Made by a program: the position numbers and the translations under genes
Assembly: GCA_959606905.1 (NCBI GenBank)
Contig: CAUHML010000003.1
Span: 1-64,000, forward strand
Reading direction: 5' to 3'
Origin: an uncultured Bacteroides sp.
GTDB taxonomy: Bacteria; Bacteroidota; Bacteroidia; Bacteroidales; Bacteroidaceae
Length of the DNA stretch: 64,000 nt
Notes under the pieces: generated by a model
What the model saw: only the letters and a program-made list of their open reading frames with translations
What the model was told of the DNA's origin: nothing
The model's database searches: none
In this document: positions 8,172-17,116 of the stretch, in pieces
Layout of the letters: each line of letters starts with the position of its first letter
Numbering within the stretch: the stretch's first letter is position 1

Positions 8172-9821
8172 TTAGAAGCGCATACCTACGGTTAATAGTA
8201 CTTGACTACGTGTATTAGTTACTTTAGTGGCCGGAGGAGTTACCATAGTCCACTCACCTTGAGTTAACTCAAATTCATTATAAAATGGATAAAAGTTCTC
8301 TTTATATGTAGACAACTGATAAGCTAAATCTGCATAAAACATTTTTCCTCTATATCCTATTCCTAATGTATAATTACTCTGTGATCTCTTATTAGAAAAA
8401 TCAGTATCAGTTATAAGAGAATTGGAAGGAATATATTTCACAGCCTCATCTCTAAATACAGCAGAACTATAATTATATCCTAAACGAAAAGCAAACTCTG
8501 GAATTACCTTATACTCAGCTCCAATACGGAATGTATGTTCACCTTTCAAACAGTTCTTTACTTCAGCATTCTCAAATTCCATATCCCCACCGCCATCATT
8601 ACTTGAATACTTAAATTTCATTGTAGAATAATCTTCATATTCATATTCCGCACCTAATGCTAAAGAAGTTCCGACAGTATATCCTAAACTAACGTTATAT
8701 TTCCATGGTGTTACCAATCGATAATCCCGCTTCATATCCCCTACATAATCATAGGTATCTACAATTATACGTTTTAATTCATCAGTTTTTGCATCTCTAT
8801 AATCATTGGTTACTATTGCACTCGTAGAATATGTTAACTTATAGAAAGTTGGGGTATGCACTGCAAAACCTATACGAAATGGAGAATATTCAAATGGACG
8901 AAGGATTAATCCCATTTTTACATCAAACCCAGAACCTGAGATATTGTTATAACTTTCAAGAGAATAACCTTCTCCTCTTTTATATGATTCATCATACCCA
9001 GAATATTTATCATAATCCACATCATAGGCCCCAATGGTCAATCCTAAATATACACGATCATTTATATTAAAAGATACATTAAAATCATACTGATCAATTC
9101 CCCCCTTTTCTCTTGAATTAAAAACAGAAGAAGGCTCTACCGGCAGAAAAGGAACATATAAATCTGGTTCATTATCAATCCGATCTCTTTCTGTCAGACC
9201 TCCTTGATACCCCAAAGCCCCAAGCCATCCAGCATCAGGATCTGAGAATATCCTATTTGCATTATCAAAATCCAAGTGCTGCCTAGAATTATCCCAAACA
9301 TATCGTTCTGCATCAGTTGCCTGTAAAGCCATAGAATTAGTTTGAGAAACATAATATGGAGATCCCGGATTACTAGGATTCTCAACTACTCCCATCATCC
9401 CCGACATCGACATATTTTTATAAAAAGATTTAGAACGCTTATAATTAAATCCAAAATTTACATAACGTAATGGAGTCTGATTACCTATTTTAGTAGCAAA
9501 AACAACTCCTATATTATCAAACGACCATCTATTCTTATCTATAGTTGATTTTTGACCTTCATATTTACTCTCCATTCCATAAGCTGAATAACTAAATGAA
9601 GTCATTACATCATTACTCCGATAGATACCAATACCAGCAGGATTTGTCCCCATTGTAGTTATATCTCCACCTAATGCCCCCATCGCACCACCCATTCCTA
9701 CAAAACGAGCTGTACCATTCAAATCTTTATCTGCTATTTTGACACCATCATATACAGATTGTGCACTAACGGCTCCTATCACAAAAGATAAAGTATATAT
9801 TACTGTTATAATCTTCTTCAT
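8172..9821 (-). CDS. FadL/OmpP1/TodX-family outer-membrane protein
   Basis: The 549-residue product has a signal peptide (MKKIITVIYTLSFVIGAVSA) followed by a region typical of FadL-type proteins: a Gly-rich N-terminal hatch (ARFVGMGGAMGALGGDITTMGTNPAGIGIY). Many Tyr-rich strands follow, and the C-terminus is LLTVGMRF with a terminal Phe. Members of this family let hydrophobic molecules diffuse through the outer membrane. The gene is read leftward, 34 bases after the Ser/Arg-rich protein gene, and probably shares its transcript. Its DNA looks more AT-rich in third positions than neighbouring genes. The actual ligand is not evident. Confidence 0.8.
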   Translation of the reverse strand: MKKIITVIYTLSFVIGAVSAQSVYDGVKIADKDLNGTARFVGMGGAMGALGGDITTMGTNPAGIGIYRSNDVMTSFSYSAYGMESKYEGQKSTIDKNRWSFDNIGVVFATKIGNQTPLRYVNFGFNYKRSKSFYKNMSMSGMMGVVENPSNPGSPYYVSQTNSMALQATDAERYVWDNSRQHLDFDNANRIFSDPDAGWLGALGYQGGLTERDRIDNEPDLYVPFLPVEPSSVFNSREKGGIDQYDFNVSFNINDRVYLGLTIGAYDVDYDKYSGYDESYKRGEGYSLESYNNISGSGFDVKMGLILRPFEYSPFRIGFAVHTPTFYKLTYSTSAIVTNDYRDAKTDELKRIIVDTYDYVGDMKRDYRLVTPWKYNVSLGYTVGTSLALGAEYEYEDYSTMKFKYSSNDGGGDMEFENAEVKNCLKGEHTFRIGAEYKVIPEFAFRLGYNYSSAVFRDEAVKYIPSNSLITDTDFSNKRSQSNYTLGIGYRGKMFYADLAYQLSTYKENFYPFYNEFELTQGEWTMVTPPATKVTNTRSQVLLTVGMRF

Positions 9822-9855
9822 AATCTAAATTAATCATATTAATACTATCTTCTAA

Positions 9856-11160
9856 TTATCTTCTACTACTCCTACTAGAAGAACCGCCTCCTGAACGGGA
9901 CGAACTACCGCCACCTGAATAACTACCGCCACTTGAACGAGAACTGCTACTGCTGGCTGGAGAATAACTTCTAGAAGATGAAGAAGAACGGTTACTATTA
10001 TAGTTACTACGAGTGCTTTCCCTCGAATAAGTACGTGATGGAGAAGCAGAACTACCTCTATTATATGTCGAACTGGATCTTCTTGAAGAAGGAGAATATG
10101 TAGATGAACTACGAGCACTACTTCCGCGGGAACTATTATAAGAACTAGCACGAGTAGAGGTGCGAGTACTTGTCCCACTACTACGAGTACTACTTGGACG
10201 GGTATATGTACTTCTTCTTGAGGAGGATACATCTGAACGAGTAGATACTCCAGAACGTATGGATTCACTTCTTGAACCAACTACTCGCCCCGTTGAGACA
10301 CGACCTCCAGAAGGTACGCTAGTAGTCCTACGTACTTGCGAACGACCATAATCTGAACGACGAGAAGTAGAAGAACTATATCTACTAGGAGCATATGAAC
10401 GGCGACCCGTATAAGTGTTGCGTGCCCAATGGCTTCCACCACCCCAGCCCCAGCTAGGACCGCCGTGCCAATAGTGATGATGTCCCCAATAGCCACCACC
10501 ATACCAACCACCCCAGTAGCCACCATACCAGCCGCCCCAGGAACCCGGGTAATATCCCCAAGAGTAGTAAGGACGATTCCAGCCCCAGCCATAATTCCAA
10601 CCCCAGCCGTAAGAACCATAACGCCAATCCCACCAAAGCGGGTTACTGAACGTCGGGAATGCATAAGCATACATGCCATCGGTATATACGTTCCAGTCCC
10701 AGGAATTCGGTCCGTAAACTACGTCCCAATATAACGGGCTGCTAATGCTAATAGCAAAACGCGGATTACGGAAACGGATGATACGTTCTGCGTACTCATA
10801 ATCTTCCTGTGTACCGTCAAATTCGCCGGTCACCCATTCTCCATCCAAATCCGGATTAGATTTTTCTTTTATATATAAGGTATCATTGTCCATTACGAAC
10901 TCATTATCACGTGCATCGTAACGGCGATTATATTCATCCACATCCCGTGTTTTTCCCTTACGGTCCTGAACAACTACGGTAGTACCCGGTGAAGTATAGA
11001 TGTTGGTCACCTGTTGTTTCGTTTCCTTCTTAACCGGAGTTTCTTTCTTCTCCTGTTTATCTTTGGAAGGTACGAAGTAAAGGTCGTCATCAACGCTTTG
11101 TGCCAGCAAGCCTATCGGTAGGCACAAGGCAAATAGCAAGAAGTAAACAATCTTTTTCAT
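9856..11160 (-). CDS. Exported low-complexity protein: Trp/Tyr/Gly-rich centre, Ser/Arg-rich tail
   Basis: The 434-residue product starts with a signal peptide ending near GLLAQ and has a charged region (about residues 25-110). A central segment (about 140-250) is dominated by Trp, Gly and Tyr, with runs such as GGWYGGYWGGWYGGGYWG. The tail (about 250-434) is made almost entirely of Ser, Arg, Thr, Tyr and Gly. The central half is very polar and aromatic, the tail strongly basic, so a surface or nucleic-acid/polysaccharide-binding role is conceivable but not shown. Similar Bacteroides proteins have been labelled 'vitellogenin precursor' only because of the Ser-rich tail. It is transcribed leftward with the FadL-like gene from a box at 11202-11209. 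Confidence 0.7.
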   Translation of the reverse strand: MKKIVYFLLFALCLPIGLLAQSVDDDLYFVPSKDKQEKKETPVKKETKQQVTNIYTSPGTTVVVQDRKGKTRDVDEYNRRYDARDNEFVMDNDTLYIKEKSNPDLDGEWVTGEFDGTQEDYEYAERIIRFRNPRFAISISSPLYWDVVYGPNSWDWNVYTDGMYAYAFPTFSNPLWWDWRYGSYGWGWNYGWGWNRPYYSWGYYPGSWGGWYGGYWGGWYGGGYWGHHHYWHGGPSWGWGGGSHWARNTYTGRRSYAPSRYSSSTSRRSDYGRSQVRRTTSVPSGGRVSTGRVVGSRSESIRSGVSTRSDVSSSRRSTYTRPSSTRSSGTSTRTSTRASSYNSSRGSSARSSSTYSPSSRRSSSTYNRGSSASPSRTYSRESTRSNYNSNRSSSSSRSYSPASSSSSRSSGGSYSGGGSSSRSGGGSSSRSSRR

Positions 11161-11201
11161 ATCATCTCGGTTTATGTAATTACTTAAACTTATTCACATT
11201 A

Positions 11202-11209
11202 CAAAGATA
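11202..11209 (-). promoter_or_regulatory. -7 box for the leftward low-complexity/FadL-like gene pair
   Basis: CAAAGATA on the + strand reads TATCTTTG on the - strand, a perfect -7 consensus, 41 bases before the start codon at 11160. No clear -33 TTTG is seen at the expected distance. Confidence 0.6.
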
Positions 11210-11323
11210 AGGAAGAGATTTTTCGTCCGAAGGAGATTTTCCCCAAAGGATAATAGGGAAATCCCTATTTCTAACTATCTTAGTAGAAGATACATTGCAC
11301 CTTGGCATAAAATTCAAGTAAAC

Positions 11324-11356
11324 TTGATTTTCTATACTTGGTTTGTAGTATCTTTG
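11324..11356 (+). promoter_or_regulatory. Promoter of prmA
   Basis: TTG (11324-11326), 22 bases, then TATCTTTG (11349-11356). The ATG at 11386 follows by 29 bases. An in-frame TTG upstream (11338) precedes the -7 box and so cannot be the start. Confidence 0.65.
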
Positions 11357-11385
11357 CATATTATTTACCAGAAAATAAAACAACT

Positions 11386-12234
11386 ATGAAGTATTTTGAG
11401 TTCACGTTCCATACAAGTCCTTGTACCGAAACAGTTAATGACGTACTAACTGCAGTGCTAGGCGAAGTGGGATTCGAGAGTTTTGTTGAATGCGAAGGCG
11501 GACTGACCGCATATATCCAACAATCGGTATGTGATGAAAACGCTATCAAAACTGTAATCGCCGAATTTCCTCTATCCGATACGGAAATCACCTACACATT
11601 TACCGAAGCAGAAGACAAGGACTGGAACGAGGAATGGGAAAAGAATTTCTTCCAACCGATTATTATTGGAGACCGCTGTGTAATCCACAGTACTTTTCAC
11701 CAGAATGTACCCAAAGCGGAATATGACATCGTCATCAACCCACAAATGGCCTTCGGTACGGGACATCACGAAACGACAAGCCTCATCATCGAAGAATTAC
11801 TGGACAACGAACTGAAAGATAAATCCTTGCTCGATATGGGTTGTGGGACTTCTATTTTAGCTATCCTGGCACGTATGCGGGGGGCACACCCCTGTACAGC
11901 CATCGACATCGATGAATGGTGTGTACGCAATTCTATCGAGAACATTGAACTGAATCATGTAGACGAAATCGACGTTTCACAAGGAGATGCTTCATCACTT
12001 ACCGGAAAAGGGCCTTTTGACATTATCATCGCCAATATCAACCGGAATATATTATTGAATGACATGAAGCAGTACATTACCTGTATGCATCCAGGTTCAG
12101 AGCTTTATATGAGTGGATTTTATGTAGATGATATTGCTGTTATCCGTGAAGAAGCGGAAAAGAATGGACTGGCTTTTGTACATTACAAAGAGAAGAACCG
12201 TTGGGCAGAGGTAAAGTTCATTTATCAAGGCTAA
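11386..12234 (+). CDS. prmA: Ribosomal protein L11 methyltransferase
   Basis: The 282-residue product starts MKYFEFTF. The N-terminal half carries the substrate-recognition domain. The C-terminal half is a class I SAM-dependent methyltransferase with the PrmA hallmark INPQMAFGTGHHETTSL, then the SAM-binding LDMGCGTSILAILA and DIIIANINRNILL, whose N-I-N resembles the NxxY-like catalytic loop of this family. It trimethylates ribosomal protein L11 in the cytoplasm. It is monocistronic, with its own promoter, and faces the convergent flavodoxin gene. Confidence 0.9.
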   Translation: MKYFEFTFHTSPCTETVNDVLTAVLGEVGFESFVECEGGLTAYIQQSVCDENAIKTVIAEFPLSDTEITYTFTEAEDKDWNEEWEKNFFQPIIIGDRCVIHSTFHQNVPKAEYDIVINPQMAFGTGHHETTSLIIEELLDNELKDKSLLDMGCGTSILAILARMRGAHPCTAIDIDEWCVRNSIENIELNHVDEIDVSQGDASSLTGKGPFDIIIANINRNILLNDMKQYITCMHPGSELYMSGFYVDDIAVIREEAEKNGLAFVHYKEKNRWAEVKFIYQG

Positions 12235-12266
12235 TCCCCTCCAACTGATTTTTCCTAAAAAACAAT

Positions 12267-12320
12267 ATCCCCATGTCCGGACATCACATATAACAAAATG
12301 GGAATGTCGGACATAGGGAT
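12267..12320. terminator. Inverted repeat between convergent prmA and flavodoxin genes
   Basis: 12267-12284 can pair with 12304-12320 (17-18 bases with one bulge), loop about 19 bases. The position between two convergent stops fits a bidirectional terminator, although T-tracts are weak. Confidence 0.5.
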
Positions 12321-12337
12321 GTCACATATAAAGAAAT

Positions 12338-12844
12338 TTATGCGAACTCCTTCTTTACTTGCTCACACCATTCCTTGATTTTCTTCTTTGCCTGTTCAGA
12401 CTGATTATCCAAATCAATCACCAATCCGCACCACTGATTACCTCGTAAGGCTCTGGAACGTTCGAAAGTATAACCTTCAGAAGAAGTGAAGCCGACTAAT
12501 GTAGCCCCGTCTCCTTCAAAAACTTCCGCCAACAAGCCAATACCATCGGCAAAGTTTTCAGGATAGCGTATCTGATCTCCGAGACCGAAAATAGCAACCT
12601 TTTTTCCTTTCAGTTCCATTGTCCGAAGCTCCGGTAACAGTTCATCCCAATAAGTAGGCAGCTCACCGTCAAACCACGTGGAAGCTCCAACAATAAAACA
12701 ATCGTAAGCTGCAAAATCATTCTGCCATGCCTGTTCAATCGCTACTACTTCTATCTTATCTTCTCCAAACTCTTTCTGAATCTTCTCCGCTACCCAGCTT
12801 GTTCTTTCAGCCTTAGTAGCATAAAATAAACCTATCTTTTTCAT
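12338..12844 (-). CDS. fldA: Flavodoxin
   Basis: The 168-residue protein has the size and layout of long-chain flavodoxins: an FMN-phosphate loop region near residues 8-16 (YATKAERTS, looser than the usual SxTGNT), WFDGELPTYWDELLPEL around the isoalloxazine site, KVAIFGLGDQIRYPENFADGIGLL, and a C-terminal AxxRxxxWC helix. It carries one-electron equivalents in the cytoplasm. It is the last gene of the 2-oxoacid dehydrogenase operon, 12 bases after the E1 gene. That suggests redox coupling or simply shared expression; the ferredoxin-linked oxidoreductase at the window start is another possible partner. Confidence 0.82.
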   Translation of the reverse strand: MKKIGLFYATKAERTSWVAEKIQKEFGEDKIEVVAIEQAWQNDFAAYDCFIVGASTWFDGELPTYWDELLPELRTMELKGKKVAIFGLGDQIRYPENFADGIGLLAEVFEGDGATLVGFTSSEGYTFERSRALRGNQWCGLVIDLDNQSEQAKKKIKEWCEQVKKEFA

Positions 12845-12856
12845 AATCTGTACAAT

Positions 12857-14890
12857 TTAATATTCCAACAAATTCTTGGCAGCTTCGTATATCTTAGCCT
12901 CATCCGGCAATATTTCTTTTTCCAGAATCGGATTAAAGCCGACAGGAGTAAATGTAGAACCGACACGTTCTACCGGACCGTCCAAATAGCGGAACATCTC
13001 CCCTCCAATCATAGCCGCCAGTTCCGCACCGAAACCGGAGAATACTTTATCTTCGTGAACAACCAATGCTTTACTGGTTTTCTTTACTGATTCAAATATC
13101 GCTTCTTTATCCAACGGAATCAAAGAACGAATATCAATGACTTCTACTTTCCAGCCACCTTCTTTCTCCAGCCGTTCGGCAGCGTGTAAACAGAAATGGG
13201 TAGTGTTGCCATAGGTGATAATACTCAAATCTGTTCCTTCACGACGGATACGTGCCTTTCCGAAAGGAACTTCAAAATCTTCCGGTACAACGGCTGCTGC
13301 CTCCACCGAGTTATACAAAGCTTTCGGTTCGAGAAACAATGTAAAGCCCTTGGAACGCATACTGGTCCGCAATAATCCGGCGGCATCATCAGCAAAGGAA
13401 GGACAGACAATTCGTGCTCCGGGCAAAGTTGTCAAAGCTCCCTCTATATTTTGGGAATGGTATAATCCCCCACCAATATAACCACCGGAAGCTAGCCGTA
13501 AAGTTATGTTCGGAGCAAACTTTCCATTGCTACGCCAATACTCATGTGTACATTCTACATATTGTTCTACGGCAGGCCAGAAATAGTCAGCAAATTCCGC
13601 CCCTTCTATCACGACATGGATTTTAGGGTCAAAGCGGCTCATTCCGTTAGCTGTACCCACAATATAATCTTCCGCAATCGGTGCGCTGAATACACGTGCA
13701 TCACCAAACTCCTGCTGCATACCTTTAGTCACATTAAACACACCGCCTTTTTCCTTGTTTGCTACATCCTGTCCCCAGATAAACGTATCGGGGTTATGAC
13801 GGAATTCGGCTTTCAACGTTTCGTTAATGGCGTTCACCATAAAAGTTTTCTCTCCTTCTGCCTGATGGATACCTTCTTTATACTTTTGAGGCTGATAAGG
13901 TTCGGGTATCACAAAGTCATAGATACTCTTGGGATCAGGATCGGGAGCAGACAAGGCCTTTCGATTAGCGGCTGATAATTCTTTCTTTGCATCAGTCTCT
14001 ATTTGCAGCAATTCTTCTTCCGTCAAACGTTTATAGCGAAGCAACATCCGGCGGAATTTCATCAACGGGTCAGCTTCTTTTACATATTCCAGTTCGTTTT
14101 CATCCCTGTACAAGGTATGTTTATCCGAATTAGAGTGGGAACCGATACGGACGCAATTGGCTTGTACAATTACCGGGTTACGAGTGGTTATGGCATATTC
14201 CCGAGCTTCGGTCATAGCGTTCATCGAGTCAAACACATCTTTTCCATTACAATAGATAATTTTCAGGTTCTTGAAACCTGAGAAGTTCTCTGCCACTTTC
14301 CGATTGGCCGTCTGTTCGGATTTCGGGACGGAGATACCGTAACCATTATCCTGTATTACGAAAATCACAGGAAGACGCTCGAGACTAGCGCCATTGATGG
14401 CTTCATACACAAAGCCTTCGGAAGTAGCCGATTCTCCATGAGAAGTTATGGCAACTCCTTTATGACCATAATACACCATAGCTCTGGCTACACCTGCCGC
14501 ATGGAGGTCATGTGTCCCCGTAGCAGACGAGATATTTTCGATGTGCCATTCCGGTTTTGCGAAGTGATTAGACATGTGCCGCCCGCCACTACCGGGATCA
14601 GTCGCTTTCGATATACCATTCAGGATAATTTCTTCTGCAGTCATTCCGGCAGAAAGCACAGTCAGCATATCCCGGTAATAAGGGAACAGAAAGTCTTCGC
14701 CGAGAGTAAAAATCTGCCCAATAGCCAGTTGGATTCCGTCATGTCCTGCATAAGGAGCATGGTAAGACCAACCTAACGATTGCAGCAAATAGGAAGGGGC
14801 TTTCTCATCCAGAGCACGTCCCAATGTCATCAGATGATACCACTTCTTCAAGGTTTCAATATCTGTATTTTTTATATCATACTTTTTCAT
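12857..14890 (-). CDS. 2-oxoacid dehydrogenase E1, alpha and beta subunits fused
   Basis: The product is about 677 residues starting MKKYDIKNTD. The ATG at 14890 is preferred because E1 homology begins there; an upstream in-frame start would overlap the E2 gene. The first half is E1-alpha (GLAIG-like entry, GGRHMSNHF, TPP region with GESATSEG near 150, DNGYGISVP). The second half, from about residue 350, is E1-beta (FGEDV-like FIWGQDVANKEKGGVF, PIAEDYIVG, a final EDKVFSGFGAELAAMI). E1 decarboxylates a 2-oxoacid and acylates lipoyl-E2. The classic Mg/TPP motif GDG reads GES here, a conservative Asp-to-Glu variant. Pyruvate or branched-chain 2-oxoacids are both possible substrates. Confidence 0.88.
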   Translation of the reverse strand: MKKYDIKNTDIETLKKWYHLMTLGRALDEKAPSYLLQSLGWSYHAPYAGHDGIQLAIGQIFTLGEDFLFPYYRDMLTVLSAGMTAEEIILNGISKATDPGSGGRHMSNHFAKPEWHIENISSATGTHDLHAAGVARAMVYYGHKGVAITSHGESATSEGFVYEAINGASLERLPVIFVIQDNGYGISVPKSEQTANRKVAENFSGFKNLKIIYCNGKDVFDSMNAMTEAREYAITTRNPVIVQANCVRIGSHSNSDKHTLYRDENELEYVKEADPLMKFRRMLLRYKRLTEEELLQIETDAKKELSAANRKALSAPDPDPKSIYDFVIPEPYQPQKYKEGIHQAEGEKTFMVNAINETLKAEFRHNPDTFIWGQDVANKEKGGVFNVTKGMQQEFGDARVFSAPIAEDYIVGTANGMSRFDPKIHVVIEGAEFADYFWPAVEQYVECTHEYWRSNGKFAPNITLRLASGGYIGGGLYHSQNIEGALTTLPGARIVCPSFADDAAGLLRTSMRSKGFTLFLEPKALYNSVEAAAVVPEDFEVPFGKARIRREGTDLSIITYGNTTHFCLHAAERLEKEGGWKVEVIDIRSLIPLDKEAIFESVKKTSKALVVHEDKVFSGFGAELAAMIGGEMFRYLDGPVERVGSTFTPVGFNPILEKEILPDEAKIYEAAKNLLEY

Positions 14891-14928
14891 AGTTAATGAA
14901 CTCTTTATTAATGAAACAATCAGTTGAA

Positions 14929-16287
14929 TCAACCTTTCCAGTTCTCCAGATAATCGGCTATGAAATGCAGGAAGTTACCACCCAGCATACCGTCTACCAC
15001 CCGATGATCGTAAGACAAGGAAAGATACATTTTATGACGAATAGCAATCGTATCACCTTCCGGTGTCTCCACAACAGCAGGTTTCTTTTCAATGTATCCC
15101 ACTCCCAGAATAGCTACTTGAGGCTGATTTATAATCGGCGTACCGAATAAGCTCTTGAATGTACCGAAATTAGTAATAGTAAATGTTCCGCCATCAATGT
15201 CTTCCGGCATCAATTTGTTATCTCTTGCTTTTAATGCCAATGAATCAATGGCGACTGCCAATCCGTTTAGATTCAAATGGTCGGCATCATGCACCACCGG
15301 AACAATCAGATTTCCGTCATTCAAGGAAACAGCGATACCGACATTGATGTGTTTCTTGAAAAGAATATTATATCCGTCTACCGATACATTCAGCTGCGGA
15401 TAAGTTACCAGCGCTTTCGCTACCGCTTCCGTAATCATAGGCATATAGGTCAGCTTCACTCCTTCGTGACGGAAGAAGACATCCTTATTCTTTTCACGCC
15501 AACGGACTAGCTTGGTTACATCCACTTCCAGCACATTCGTAACATGTGGAGATACTTTCTTTGACATAACCATGTGGTCGGCAATAATCCGACGGACACG
15601 GTCCATTTCTTTCATCTCTACTCCGGACGTATTGATAGGGGCAGATGATTGGGGTGTAGCAGTGGAAGCCACAGATTGTACAGCAGGTACCGGAGATGAC
15701 TTTGGACTCGCTGAAGCAGCAGGCATAATAGCCGACGGTGCATTTGCAGTCGAAGTTATTCCTATTGTTGCCGGTTTCGGCTCGCTAACAAGTCCTCTCT
15801 TTTTCCTGTCAATATAATCTTTTATATCTTTCTTACTCAATCGTCCTTCATAGCCAGTCCCTTGCAGGGTATCCAGTTCTTCCTTCGGAATCTTAGCGTC
15901 CCGTGCCAATTGAATCACCACTGGAGAGTACCAACGTTCTTCGACAGCAACACCCGGTTTCGGCACTTCATTATGGGATTTCTCTTTAGTAGTTTCCTGA
16001 GAGGAGTTCGATTCATTGGAAGTTTCCTGTTCACTAGCACTGTCACCGTCCAAATTAATAACAGCAACGACAGTGCCCACCGCTACCGTATCTCCCTCTT
16101 TACACAAAATCTCCATTACTTTCCCCGCTACCGGAGAAGGTATTTCCGCACTCACTTTGGCAGTGTTTACTTCAAAAAGCACATCGTCTTCCTGAACCGA
16201 CTCACCTACCTTTACAGACCAAGAAACAATTGTTCCTTCGGTTATACTCTCGCCCAACTTAGGCATTTTTATTTCGAATCTTGACAT
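14929..16287 (-). CDS. Dihydrolipoamide acyltransferase (E2)
   Basis: The 452-residue protein has one N-terminal lipoyl domain with the lipoylated lysine at K44 (VNTAKVSAE instead of the more usual ETDK). A Ser/Thr/Glu linker follows, then an E3-binding domain at about 118-165 (VIQLARDAKIPKEELDTLQG), a Pro/Ala/Ser linker, and a catalytic domain from about 225 ending in SYDHRVVDGMLGG with the active-site His and Asp. It forms the core of the 2-oxoacid dehydrogenase complex and transfers the acyl group to CoA. The gene sits between lipoate ligase and E1 in a single leftward operon, 38 bases before E1. Confidence 0.92.
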   Translation of the reverse strand: MSRFEIKMPKLGESITEGTIVSWSVKVGESVQEDDVLFEVNTAKVSAEIPSPVAGKVMEILCKEGDTVAVGTVVAVINLDGDSASEQETSNESNSSQETTKEKSHNEVPKPGVAVEERWYSPVVIQLARDAKIPKEELDTLQGTGYEGRLSKKDIKDYIDRKKRGLVSEPKPATIGITSTANAPSAIMPAASASPKSSPVPAVQSVASTATPQSSAPINTSGVEMKEMDRVRRIIADHMVMSKKVSPHVTNVLEVDVTKLVRWREKNKDVFFRHEGVKLTYMPMITEAVAKALVTYPQLNVSVDGYNILFKKHINVGIAVSLNDGNLIVPVVHDADHLNLNGLAVAIDSLALKARDNKLMPEDIDGGTFTITNFGTFKSLFGTPIINQPQVAILGVGYIEKKPAVVETPEGDTIAIRHKMYLSLSYDHRVVDGMLGGNFLHFIADYLENWKG

Positions 16288-16374
16288 AGACAGTAAATTT
16301 ATTATTCAACCTTGACACATTACAACAATACGTTGAAATAGAAAGTTTTAAGTTAAAGTATTTTTAACCGGACA

Positions 16375-17097
16375 TCAACGGTTACATATCCATTCTTCAC
16401 GAATGTACTTCTCCGAACGAAGCCGGTTGACAGCTTCCTTCTCCTCTACACTGAAAGAACTGACGGATTGCGATTCACTGAAATATTGAAAAGCATTTTC
16501 CTTGAAATCATCCACACTCCCCGCCGGCAAATATCTACCGATATTAGTAACCTCACTCCGAACGGAAGGAACGGCATATATGGAAGACAAAGTGCCGTCA
16601 TGAGCTATCACATCCGGATTCAATACCTTATTTAATATCGTGAGGTCTGTATCATAAAGCAGTGTGCAATGATATAATACTCTGTCTTTATGTACACACT
16701 GTGCACTCCCCGATATTTTCAATCCATTCAGATAGATACCCAGCCGTTCATCTCCTTTAGCTTCTATACCGATGAATGACAGAAAGTCTAACGTTCGCTG
16801 AAGATAATGAACAAATTCAGGCAAACGCGAAACTGTTTCTATAAAAGTAAAATTGACATTACCCAAATCGTGATATACTGCCCCTCCTCCCGAGAAGCGA
16901 CGGGCAATAGCTATCCGGTGCTGTTTCGCCCATTCCTTGTCAACTTCCGACCGAAGACGCTGATGTTTCCCTATCACAACAGAAGGAACGCTCTGCCAAA
17001 GCATAAAAACATCCTCCGTTCCCTGCCTCAACAAATACTCTTCTGCCGCTAAATGGAAATAAATATCAGTATAAGGACTGTATATACATCGAATCAT
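16375..17097 (-). CDS. lplA: Lipoate-protein ligase A family protein
   Basis: The 240-residue protein contains the lipoate/biotin ligase hallmark RRFSGGGAVYHDLGN near residues 67-81, followed by LNGLKISGSAQ and a later region rich in charged residues. It should attach lipoate, via lipoyl-AMP, to the lysine of the E2 lipoyl domain encoded immediately downstream. It is shorter than E. coli LplA (about 338) because it lacks the C-terminal accessory domain. A separate accessory protein or a lipoyl-transferase-only role (LipM/LipL-like) is possible. The gene is 19 bases after lpdA. Confidence 0.85.
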   Translation of the reverse strand: MIRCIYSPYTDIYFHLAAEEYLLRQGTEDVFMLWQSVPSVVIGKHQRLRSEVDKEWAKQHRIAIARRFSGGGAVYHDLGNVNFTFIETVSRLPEFVHYLQRTLDFLSFIGIEAKGDERLGIYLNGLKISGSAQCVHKDRVLYHCTLLYDTDLTILNKVLNPDVIAHDGTLSSIYAVPSVRSEVTNIGRYLPAGSVDDFKENAFQYFSESQSVSSFSVEEKEAVNRLRSEKYIREEWICNR

Positions 17098-17116
17098 AGG
17101 TCTCGAAGATAAGGGA

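Noticed and set aside
10281..10679. Alternative-frame proteins in the low-complexity gene region
   Set aside because: The repetitive codons keep all frames open; only the frame at 9856-11160 has a signal peptide and a promoter.
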